Assembly: GCA_963663315.1 (NCBI GenBank)
Contig: OY760176.1
Span: 1,550,001-1,614,000, forward strand
Direction of reading: 5' to 3'
Source of the DNA: G963663315 sp963663315
GTDB lineage: Bacteria; Pseudomonadota; Gammaproteobacteria; Arenicellales; Poriferihabitantaceae
Length of the DNA: 64,000 nt
The notes beneath the pieces were generated by a model. That model did not search any database, was not told where the DNA came from, and saw only the letters and a list, made by a program, of their open reading frames with translations. Each line of letters starts with the position of its first letter. Positions within the stretch are counted from its first letter, which is position 1. A program made the translations under genes and the position numbers. This document shows positions 45,584-56,100 of this stretch, piece by piece.

Positions 45584-46252
45584 TCAGGAATGACCGGGAA
45601 GAGGATGCTCAAGACCATATAAGGACGCCACTTGCTCACGAAACACTCTTTCTCCCCCGTAACTGGGGTGCCGAACTTGATTAATGTCGAGTTTCGGAAA
45701 AATTTTCATTAACGCTCTCGCTGAGTCGTTCCCCACCGCGACAATTCTCCTTGGTTTGAGTATCGAAACCAACCTCACGAGTAGCTCTTCTCCCGCATTA
45801 CGCTCGACAGCACTATGCGGGCGATTTCCATAAACGTTGCCCTCTGGAAATGGATGTAGCGGAAAAATATTCCAGAGGAAAACATGTTCCTCGATCTGCT
45901 CTAGCATTTCCCAAACAACACTCGCTGTTCGCTCCCGAACCAATGGCCCAAATGTCGGCCGGTCCATTTCTACACCCCATCTCCTAATGTGGTCCGAAAA
46001 CCGGCAATCGTCAGTTAGCGCTAAACCTGTGCGTCGTCCACCGCGATGGCCCAAATCGCGACCTATCCAAATAGCATCAATATCCACATCTCTCGCTGCG
46101 ATCAATATTTCATAAAGAACTGTAGTCCGAATCTCTGGCGCCTTTGGCTTGTCATATTGCTCGCACCGTTGAACATATGGATTAAACGTATTAGGAAATT
46201 TCAATTCCCTCACCGCAGAGACGAAACTGTCCGGGTCATTGACCAGCATCAT
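45584..46252 (-). CDS. Uracil-DNA glycosylase superfamily protein
   Basis: A 222-residue protein with the spacing of a UDG-like fold. Recognisable blocks are DAIWIGRDLGHRGGRRTGLALT at about 58-79 (the glycine-rich active-site loop position), VFLWNIFPLHPF in the middle, VAVGNDSARAL (third strand) and QVRHPSYGG (the HPS loop that inserts into DNA). It is not one of the common named UDG families as far as I can tell. A DNA base-excision or a nuclease-free accessory role is inferred from fold only. The start overlaps the pseudogene upstream by 17 bp. Confidence 0.6.
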   Translation of the reverse strand: MMLVNDPDSFVSAVRELKFPNTFNPYVQRCEQYDKPKAPEIRTTVLYEILIAARDVDIDAIWIGRDLGHRGGRRTGLALTDDCRFSDHIRRWGVEMDRPTFGPLVRERTASVVWEMLEQIEEHVFLWNIFPLHPFPEGNVYGNRPHSAVERNAGEELLVRLVSILKPRRIVAVGNDSARALMKIFPKLDINQVRHPSYGGERVFREQVASLYGLEHPLPGHS

Positions 46253-47113
46253 TCGCCCGATTCGTATGTAATTGTTCGACTATTTCTATCGCCAATAACC
46301 GTACCACCGTATCCCGTGGTGACGCATCAGCACCCCAAAGTTCCTGATGAGTAAATATTACAGTGTATAGATGCTGCGGTTTTTGGTCACGACCGGACGC
46401 ATTAGTGTCGGCAAAAATCCACACGCCGTGATCCTCGACAATCTCACCTCGCTTGCCACGCACGTAACGTGGCAGTCGGCAATGCCCTTTTGCGCGTCGC
46501 GCAAACTCAAGAAAATATGGCCCGCCATCCGACGACCCCTCAGAGCTTGCCTTCGCTCCAGGGAAATAGGTCCCGCCACTAATGTCAATCAGATCGACCG
46601 AGGTTTGATCGAGAAGGCGCACCACCTCCAAAGCATCATCCTCTGTCAATCCACCTTCCAGTTTGTCCGTCGAGTTGATCTTGATCCCGACGGGAAACGA
46701 TGAACCAACGGCGCGCCGTACTTTGTCTATCACCTTGAGCACTATACGGCATCGTGCTTCGATTGAACCACAGTAGCCATCGTCACGGCGGTTGAACAAT
46801 GGAGATAGAAATTGACTGAGTAAGAACCCGTGCCCAGCGTGAACATGAACGCCGCTAAATCCTGCGTTCTTTGCGTATCAGGTTTCTCCGGATAGCGAGG
46901 ATCTCCTTGAACCTCACCGATGATCGATACGGCAGCTCCGCCTTCCGACCATCTTTCGTAAAGTCGAGTTTGCGCCTCGGTGGAATCACCCTCACCGTTT
47001 CCAAGCGAATCCGACATAGCCGACTTTGCGAGTCGATTCTTTAGGATCGCGCCACAAGGAAGCTCCAGCGAGCTTCGAAGGACATGATTGGGATTCGGGG
47101 ATTTATGATCCAA
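46236..47113 (-). pseudogene. Chimeric remnant: Old Yellow Enzyme fragments joined to a nitrile hydratase beta C-terminus
   Basis: The 5' part (47113 to about 46890) reads as the start of an NADH:flavin oxidoreductase of the OYE family (LKNRLAKSAMSDSLG, then QTRLYERWSEGG). After PEKPDTQRTQD a block of perhaps 80 codons is missing and the frame changes. The next frame resumes with GFSGVHVHAGHGFLLSQFLS, then NRRDDGYCGSIEARCR and IDISGGTYFPGAK. Near 46500 the OYE sequence stops, and the same frame continues as GHCRLPRYVRGKRGEIVEDH, DTNAS, PQHLYTVIFTHQELWG. This is the C-terminal domain of nitrile hydratase beta subunit. No functional enzyme can be made from it; it records at least two deletions. 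Confidence 0.75.
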
Positions 47114-47174
47114 GGTTTGTCCACATGGGGCTGACGGGATACACGATCAAAATCGGGATCAACCAATGTTGTAG

Positions 47175-47399
47175 TTATCCTTTTGGTGGGAACGGGTCAT
47201 TTCCATAGGAATCACGTTCGCGAATACGACCATCTCGTCCATGGATATAAACTTCGGTTCTCTGATTCCGAGCAATTTCACGTGCGGCCTCGATGGCTTC
47301 TTGCTGGGTTTCATACTTCCGCGTTACGCGATCGGCACCAGACTTACGTACGGCCCATTTACTGTCTCTGGGAACGACATGTTGTCCTTTTCGGGGCAT
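47175..47399 (-). CDS. DUF2188 small protein
   Basis: A 74-residue protein. The family pattern is complete: HVVPRDSKWAVRKSGADR, then the helix TQQEAIEAAREIARNQ, then the basic VYIHGRDGRIRERDSYGNDP end. DUF2188 proteins are small basic proteins of unknown function, often found on mobile or accessory DNA. The ATG at 47399 gives a normal length. The region 47400-47665 on either side of it shows no further convincing gene. Confidence 0.85.
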   Translation of the reverse strand: MPRKGQHVVPRDSKWAVRKSGADRVTRKYETQQEAIEAAREIARNQRTEVYIHGRDGRIRERDSYGNDPFPPKG

Positions 47400-47665
47400 T
47401 GTTTACTCTCTTGAATAGTCAAAATTACGTGTTTAAATCATACCATCATTCGTAGTTTCGAATTGATATCCATCAGGCAGCCAGCTCATCTGTGGCCGCT
47501 TATTTACCATGTTCCCTATAACCCGACCTCGTTGATGACAGATCCCGGATCCTGATTCCAGGCTCCTTGCCAGGCGGTTCCAGAACAAATGAAATATCTT
47601 TCAAGTCATCGGTTTCAGGGATGGACATAGGGATACCTCCTTCAGGGACATAAAAGCCTCTCGCG

Positions 47666-47962
47666 TCACCGTGAAGCGCCGAAAGCTGCAGTAAGGTCGC
47701 TTCGTTCCAGCGTTCCCGTTGCACCCTCATGGGACGCCCCAACGATAACCCCTGTTAGCCGACCGTCGGCGTCGCTGACTTCGCGGAAGGTGTTTCCATC
47801 GACGACAATTGAATATCTCAAGTCGCCATCGAGCCAGGTCGTGCCGGTGCCGGCATCCCCCATGGCCATGTTTGCGCTCCATGCCTCAAGGCCGGTGTAC
47901 ATGGGGTGACCTGCAAAAATATGTTTCCTGATGATTGCCCAAAAAAGCGTTTTTGGGTTCAA
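47666..47962 (-). pseudogene. C-terminal fragment of a surface lipoprotein-like beta-barrel
   Basis: The readable part begins near MYTGLEAWSANMAM and ends DGRLTGVIVGASHEGATGTLERSDLTAAFGASR. The end pattern (G-x-HE-x2-G-x-LER-x3-AAFG) resembles the last strands of transferrin-binding-protein-like barrels. The upstream part of such a gene is missing: the DNA there is the broken autotransporter on the other strand. It is likely a deletion remnant. The family call is tentative. Confidence 0.35.
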
Positions 47963-47990
47963 GTCGACACCATAACATCGGTATAATTAA

Positions 47991-49947
47991 GAAGCACAGG
48001 CCCAAGCTCAATGCAGTGATCCTGCACTTACCACACAGGCGCCGATCACGAGCGAGGAGGCGGCCGATTCGACGACCGACCTCAGTGTCAATATAGACGG
48101 TGTCAAGATTTCGGCGACGGGCGAACGAGCTCACGGCATTCTCGGCGAATATGCCGCCAGCGGCACCGGCGATGTCACCATCGACGCGACGGACGTCACC
48201 ATTTCGACGGGCGGTAATAAAGCCGGTGGCATCTGGGGCTTACACATCGGACCCAAAAGCGATATTGCCATCAATGTCCGGGGCGGCTCAATCACCACGA
48301 ACGGCGGCCATAACGGGGCGTTCGGCATAAGGGGCTCCCATAATGGGGACTCCGGCAAGCTGACCATCACCGCACGAGAGGGGTTCAACATCGATACGAA
48401 AGGCAACTATGGCAGAGGTATCTGGGGCGAGCGCTTTTATATAGGCAACCCCTGCCAAGCGGCAACCCGGGCGATGATTTAATCATCCGACTTTCAAACG
48501 GCGAAATCACGACGCGGGGCTTTTGGGGCGATGCAATTTATGCTGACCTAAGGGGCCCTGGCATGATCGACATTGACGTTGAGGATGTAACCATCGAAAC
48601 GCAAAACACGGCGGTGGATTCTACGTACAGTTTGGCCATCAGCCGTGGGATTCTCGCCGTGCATAGGGGCACGGGCGACGTCGACGTCAATGTTCGGGGT
48701 GGGAGCATACGGACGCAGGGGCCCGATTCCTATGGTATTGATGCCCGAAATTTGAATACGAGTTCAGATTCCGCCAGCGAGGTCCGTGTCACGACGCTGA
48801 ATACTCCCATCACGACTTGGGGCGAGCGGAGTCATGGCAGCTATGCCCGTCATTATGGTTCCAATGCCGAGCGCTCCATTGCCATTGATGTCGGAGGCGA
48901 CGTACATGCCATCGGGACGGGAGCAAGCGGTGTGAAAGTCGGCAGTCTCAACAGTGATGGCGAAGTCATAAATGCCGGTGGCCTGGATGAAGACGGCTAT
49001 CGCCGCCAGACCGTCACGGTGAACGGGCGCGTAATCGGCAATCAAGCGGGTGTGTATCTTGCGGGCGGCGGCAGGGTTATCATCGGGCCGCAGGGGAGTG
49101 TGGGCGCGGCATCGGGGATTGCAATACTCGCGACGGGGGACACTCCGGCTGCCGACAAGCCCAAGCTTCGCGTCGACATGAACCTCGACGGCCGCCGGGT
49201 AGCGCAGGTTATCGGAAATAACTGGATCATGAACGACGGGGGCGAGACCACCATCGCGGTCAACAAAGTTGTACTGCATGAGGGGGAGGAGGCTACCGGC
49301 ATCACGGGCCTCACGGCGCCGAACGGAGCCTGGAACGTCACGATGAGAGAAGAAGGCGTCACGGTAAATCGAGCCGACCCGGCGGCCAATTGGGTTATCA
49401 GCGAGCCGGCTACAGGCGTCGTTACAGATCGGGACTTCTCAGTTCAGGACTTTACGGAGACCCGAAGACCCATACCTCCCAGACTTCCGACGCCTGAAAC
49501 CGAGCCTGAAACCGAGCCAGGACCTGAAGCGCCCATGTTCATGGAGGAATATGCTCCTCGAGCTGCCCTGTATGAGGTATTACCCGATTTTATGCTCCGC
49601 ATGCAAAATTGGGAACCAACCAGGCCGCGTCTTTTCTTACCGGAATCGCCTGTATACATCAGGCTCCTGGGGAGCACAGGATCGCAAGAGTTTACACGCT
49701 CGACTGTGAATGCGAACTATGATGCGAATCGGTTTGCTGTAGAAGTTCGGTGATTCGAAAACGGTTACTCTGGTATCCGGTGAGAGGTTGAGTGCTGAAC
49801 CTGAGAAAAGCAGCGCTATTTTGAGCCTGGGTGGTGCATGGCATAAAGGACCCTTTACGTACAGCGCAGAGCTTTCAGCACGCCAGGATTTGCACTCCGG
49901 TGGCGAAGATTATTCAGGTATCATCCATGTGGGAATGCATTTTTAGA
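47991..49947 (+). pseudogene. Autotransporter gene with lost signal peptide, a frameshift and a deleted barrel
   Basis: A stop at 47988 removes the signal sequence. The passenger reads from EAQAQCSDPALTTQAPIT onward in repeated beta-strand turns (VTIDATDVTISTGG, then AINVRGGSITTNGG) typical of beta-helix passengers. This frame stops at 48482. The next frame continues from about 48470 (GDDLIIRLSNGEITTRG), through a proline-rich linker with PETEPETEPGPE, into the start of a barrel near 49680. The last frame, from about 49741, encodes only the final strands and ends GIIHVGMHF with the terminal aromatic residue of outer-membrane barrels. Most of the barrel (some 200 codons) is therefore missing. 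It is not functional as an autotransporter. Confidence 0.7.
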
Positions 49948-50164
49948 TCACTTGTGTCAAGTCCCTTGGGAATGTACCAGGGTTTGAGAGTGAGTTGGAA
50001 AGATGGTATCCGGCACAGGCGGTCGGTAATCCAGTGTTATTCGAGCCGTTTGTGGCGTCCCATGCGAAGCCGCCCGGTAGTCTTCCCGGCGGCGCAGGAC
50101 CTCCCATGCCCAGACACCGCCGTGCTCCGGCAGCGCGACCGCCGCGACCTGCCCATCCCAGCCC

Positions 50165-53100
50165 TCAGAATCGCGCCGTGAGCCTGAACCCGACCTCGTG
50201 CACCGGCTGCGTGTCGTCATTCGCGCTCTCGCTCCGACGCACCTCGAAGGAGATCTCGAGCGAGCCGCCGTCGCTACCGGATCCGCCGCGCACCAGACGC
50301 CAGCCGAGGCTGTAGTCGCGCCCGGTGTCCGACCGGCCGATGTAGGCCTCCGGCGTCCAGGTGAAACGGCCGCCGAAAGCCGGCAGGCCGTAGCCGAACT
50401 TCAACTCCAGCCGCCGGCTCTTCAGATCGTCATCGCCGCCCTCGCTGTCGTCGTTCGCCGCCAGCCCGTCCAGCGTGGTGCGCGACAGGAGCGCATCAGC
50501 GCCGTCCGAGGACGACCCGCCGACCGTCTGGGTGAGACCCAGCTTCGCGCCCAGGTCCGAGGACGGCTTCCCTTCCCAGACGAGCGAACCCGAGAGGCCG
50601 ATGTCGCGGAAACCCTTCGACTCGTGGGCGAGCAGTCCGCGCCCGCGCAGCTCGGCTTGGAGGCCGCGCTCCGGGTCGCCGAGCGCGAGCCCGATGCCGA
50701 GGTCAAGGCCGAAACCGGTCTCGGCGTCGCCGCCGTCATGGCGCACCCCGACCTCCAGGCTCGGCGTGAGGGTCGCCCCGCCGTCGAGTCCGACCGGCCG
50801 GCTCGCCTCCACGCCGAGGCGCAGCCGCGTCACCGTCGCCCGGGCCGGTTCGAGATTGCCGCCGTCGGCGCCCCGCCCCCGTCCCGAGGCCGTCTGCACC
50901 ACCATCGCATCGGTCTTGCCCGTGAGCGTCAGGCCGTCACCGCCGCCATCGAGAATTGTGCCGCGCAAGCCCACCACCGCCATCCGAAGGTCAAGGTCGG
51001 CGCGGATCACCGCGCCGTCCTCATCGGTCCCCGGCTTCTTCGGCATCACCGTGAGCTCGCCCGCGCCGTAGCCGGCCACGCCCCAGGCCTCCAGCCGATC
51101 CGACAGCGCATGGCGCGCCCAGGGGAACAGGCCGGTCAGCGTCGCCTCCACCTTACCGCCGGTCCCGGTCCCGGACCCCGATCCGTCCCCTGCGCCCGGC
51201 GCCCCGGAATACCCGCCCTCGGCGCTGCTGTGGGAGAGGATCAGCCCGGTGGTCCAGCGCCCGCGCCTCCAGTCGGCGCCGAGCATGCCGGTCACGACCT
51301 CGCCGTCCAGCGTCAGATCGCCCTCGCGCCCGTCGAAGCTCGTGACCGCGCCCCGGCCCCAGAACGAGACCAGGTCCTTGGCCGAAGTCTCCTCCGTGAG
51401 CGTGAAGGCGGAGCCGGTCAACATGTCGCGCGACGTCACCACGCGGGACCGGCGCTGAGCCTCCTCGTCGTCGGTCTCGCTGTTCAGCCAGTCGTTCAGC
51501 CGCTGCGCATCGCGCAGGGTTTCATCTTCCCGCCATGCCTCCCGTTCCGTCTCGCTGCCGGGCCCGGGACTTCCCCCGATCTGCTCGCCGGCCAGAGAGA
51601 CCTCGACCCCGGGCGCCGGCGCCGCGCGCATCCGCCCCTCGACCGCCTCCAGCATCTGCTCGGTCACCGTGCGCCCGAAGCGCGCGATCCACACCTTCGG
51701 GATCAGCCCGTTATTGCGGATCGTGCCGGTCGCCTCGGCCTGGACGATCAGCGCCCCCGTGGCGTTGGACAGCACCAGCGTCAGGGTCTCCTCGCCCTCG
51801 TCGTGGCGGTCCGCCATCACCTCGACCTCGACCGTCTTGCGCGTCTCGCCGGCCTCGAAGGTCAGCGTGCCGCTCGTCGCGACATAGTCCGAGTCCGCCA
51901 CCGCCGTGCCGTTGCGCGTCTCATACTGCACCGTCACCGTCCCGTCGCCGCGGGGCCTCAAGACGTTCGGCCAGGGCACCGTCACATCGAAGCGCAGCGG
52001 GAACCTCGTGCCGCGATCCCACTGCTCCTGCGTCGGCTCCTGCGTCCAGTCATCCCACACGCCGAGCGCAGGGCTGTCCGGGGTGCCCCCCGCCAGACCC
52101 GTGTCCTTCACCGGCACCGTCACCTCGGCGGGATCCCCCGTCTCGTACCAGTAACTGTACCCGCCCTCTCCGTCGCCCACATCGGTGGCGATCAGCTCGA
52201 AGGTGAGCGTGCGCTCGGCGTTCGCCTCGCCGTCGCCCGGCGGTGTCACGGCGCCCACCGAGAACTTCGGGTCCGCCTGCTCTTGCGACGCTTCGTCGAA
52301 GGGGAAGGACAGGAGGCTCAGGCCCTGGTTCACCGCCACGCCGCTGTCGGTCACCTGCACGATCGCGTGGGCCAGTTCGTCGAAGCCGCCGCTGCGCTGC
52401 ACCCTGACCGTGAAGGGCGCGCCCTCAAGCGCCGTACCCGAAGAAACCACGAGCCGCATGGTGTGCAGCCCGCCGCGTACCCGGTGGGCCTTGTAGCGCA
52501 CTGCCCGGAAAGTCGCCGCCTCCGTGTCCCGATCCTGGGAATCGCGGATGGTGGAGCCGTTGAGCGCGATACCGCGCACCGTGAGCCCGTCCGGATCGTT
52601 GTCGCCCCTCGCCGCCGTCCAGGTAAACACCATGGTATCGGTCGGCGTGCCTACCGGGCCGGTGTAGCGCGCCCGGCGCTCGCGCCCGAAGAGGTCAAGC
52701 ACCAGCTCGGGTCGCGCCCGGATATCTGGATCGAGCGTCACCGTCACGTCCAGGTTGAAGGTCAGCGTGAAGGTGAGCCGGGTCCCCGGGCCGTGCACCG
52801 CCCCGGCCGGCAGGGCCAGGAACGCCTCCTTGGTGTAGCGCGGTCCATGATCCTCGCTCGCCTCCGTCGGTATCGGCGAAATCGTGACTCCCGTCGCGCG
52901 CGGACCACCGGTCTTGTCGAGCACCGTCGTCGGCAAGTCCGCCTGCTGGCCGCCATAGTCGCCGCCCGACGCCGCATGCGCGATCGTCGCCGTCTCATCG
53001 TTGCTGTCCCCATCACCGCCCGCCGAGACCGTCACCGTCTGCGCCGTGTTCCAGTCGTTCGCCGTGAACTCCAGTGACGTGGAGATGAATGTCAGGTCCC

Positions 53101-56100
53101 CGCCGCCCGCCCCTGACGCGGCAAGCGACACCGTCACCGTCCCCGTCGGTTGGGACTTGAGCCTCACCGTATAGGTCTGGCTGCCTTCCTCCCGCACCGT
53201 CAGGGTCGTCCGCGAAAGCACGATCCCCTTCTCGTCGTCATCCTCGATGGTCAGTTCGAACGAGGACGGCTGGAGCGTGAGGCCGGAAGCCGTCGTCTGC
53301 GCAGTCAGACGCAGCGCCTCGCCTGCGCCCTCGTCGATATCGTCGTTCACCGGCTCGACCGGCACCAGCGCCGTCGCGCTCGTCCGGCCCGCCGCGATGG
53401 TCAGCGTCACCGGCCCGGTCGCCGCGAAGTCCGCGCCCGCCTGCGCGCCGTTCGCAACGCCTTCCAGGTCCAGGGTCACGGCGGTGTCATCCTCCCTCGG
53501 CGCGGCGTCCAGCTCCCCCGTCACCGTAATCTGCGTCCGGCCCCCGCCCTCGCGCACCGTGTCCGCCGAAAGCCTCAGCACGATCACCGTGGACGGCACG
53601 TCGTCGTCCGTCACCGTGACCGTAACCTGCGCCGCCGTCACCGCCGCCTCGCCGTAGTCCGCGCCCGAGACCGCATGCTCGACCGTCGCACTGTCCGGGC
53701 TCGAGTCGCCGTCCTGGCCCGCCGAGACCGTCACCGTCTTCGGCGTACTCCAGTTCGACGTGGAGAAACTGAGCGCGGAGGGCGAGACCCGCACGTCGCT
53801 GTCGCTGCCGCCGGCCAGCGAGGACCGGACCGTCACCGTCCCGCTCGGCCGCGTGTCGAGCACGACGGTATAGGTCGCCCGGCCGCCCTCGCGGAACTGC
53901 ACGCTTTCGGGATTGATCGTAACCCCGCGCGTGTCATCCTCCCGCACCTCCACCGCCAGCGGCAGGGCCCTCACGCCGCCATAGTCCGCGCCGGAAGCCG
54001 AGTGGCGAAGCTCCGCGATGTCGACAATCGCGTCGTCATCCTGCGCCGCCGTCACCGTTACCGTCCGCGCCGTATTCCAGCTCGAGGCCGTGAAGGTCAG
54101 CGACCCGGGTTCCACCGAGACGTCACGGTCGCCGGACACCGTCACCCGCACCGTCACGGTGCCCGTCGGCTCGGTCGCCAACGACACGTCGTAGGTCGCA
54201 TTGCCCCCTTCGTCCAGCGTCAACGAGCCTTCCGGCAGTTCGATGCCGCGCCCATCATTGTCGGCGATGGTCAGTGTCGCCGTGCGCACCGTGAGACCCT
54301 GGACGGTCCCGCCCAGCACCACCGTTTCGCTCAGCCCCTCGTCGACGGAGTCGTCAACCGGCGAGAAGCTGAAGGTCTGCGTTCCCTCCGTCAGGCCCAC
54401 CGGGATACTCACCGTCACCGTCCCGAATTCGGTAAAGTCCGTCCCCGCCGTCGCCGTGCCGCCCGCCGCCTGCACCGCCACGTCAGTAACCGTCGAGCGC
54501 GCCGCCCCATCGAGCACCGCCGTCACTGTCACCGTCTCCGGGCCTGCGTCCTCCTGCACCCGGTCCGGCGCCAGCGAGAGCTGCACCGAACGCGACGTCT
54601 GGTCGTTATCATCTACCGTCACCGGCAGCGTCACCGCAACCCCGCCATAGTCGCCGCCCGACGCCGTGTGAACAATCTCCGCCAAACCGTCGTCGCCGTC
54701 CGGGTCTTCAGCCGCCTCCACCGTCACCGTCTGCACCGTCCTCCAGTCCGTCTCCGTGAATACGAGTTGCTGAGGCCTCGGCGTCACCTCCCCGCCATCC
54801 GCTCCCTCAGATGCAAGGGCCACGGCCACATCGCCCGTCGGTTGGGACTTGAGCCTCACCGTATAGGTCTGGCTGCCTTCCTCCCGCACCGTCAGGGTCG
54901 TCCGCGAAAGCACGATCCCCTTCTCGTCGTCATCCTCGATGGTCAGTTCGAACGAGGACGGCTGGAGCGTGAGGCCGGAAGCCGTCGTCTGCGCAGTCAG
55001 ACGCAGCGCCTCGCCTGCGCCCTCGTCGATATCGTCGTTCACCGGCTCGACCGGCACCCGCGCCGTCGCGCTCGTCCGGCCCGCCGCGATGGTCAGCGTC
55101 ACCGGTTGAATCGCCGCGAAGTCCGCGCCCTCCTGCGCGCCGTCCGTAAGACCTTCCAGGCCCAGCGTCACGGCGGTCGCCTCCTCCCTCGGCGAGCCAT
55201 CCAGCTCCGCCGTCACCGTGATCTGCGCCCGGCCCCCGCCCTCGCGCACCGTGTCCGTCGAAAGCCTCAGCACGACCGCCGTGGACAACACGTCGTCGTC
55301 CGTCACCGTGACCGAAACCTGCGATGCCTCCACCGCTGCCTCACCGTAGTCCGCGCCCGAGACCGCATGCACGACCGTCGCATTGTCCAGGTCCGAATCG
55401 CCGTCCTGGACCGCCGAGACCGTCACCGTCTTCGGCGTCTTCCAACTGGACGTGGAGAAACTGAGCGCGGAGGGCGAGACCCGCACGTCGCTGTCGCTGC
55501 CGTCGGCCAGCGAGGGCCGGACCGTCACCGTCCCGGTCGGCTGCGTGTCCAGCACCACGGTATAGGTCACCCGGCCGCCCTCCCGGAGCTGCACGCTCTC
55601 GGCCGAGATCGTCACCCCCCGCGCGTCGTTGTCCCGCACCGTCACCGGGATATCCCCGGCCCGCACCCCGCCGTAATCCGCGCCGCTGACCGCATGGCGC
55701 ACCGACGCCGTGTCATCGGCCGCGTCATCGTCCGACGCCGCCAGGACCGTCACCGTCCGCGCCGTATTCCAGTTGCCCAGCGTGAAGATCAGGCTCGCCG
55801 GCTCCACCGTCACATCGCGGTTGCCGGAGACGGAGAGACGCACCGCTACATCGCCCGTCGGCTGCGTGTCCAGCACCAGCGTGTAGGTCTGGCTTCCCTC
55901 TTCATCCACTGTCACCGCCAACGGCGAGGCCGTCACGCCCCGGTCGTCGTCATCGACCAGCAACAGCGACGCCGAATCGACCGGGAGCCCCGTAACGGTC
56001 CCGCCGACAGTGACCGTTTCGTCCCCCTCGTCGATGCTGTCGTTCACCGGCGTGAAGCTGAAAGTCCCCGTCGCGCCCGTCTCGCCCTCCGGGATCATCA

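Noticed and set aside
48764..49279. A 171-codon minus-strand frame
   Set aside because: It lies opposite the autotransporter passenger and has no independent coding signal or family resemblance.
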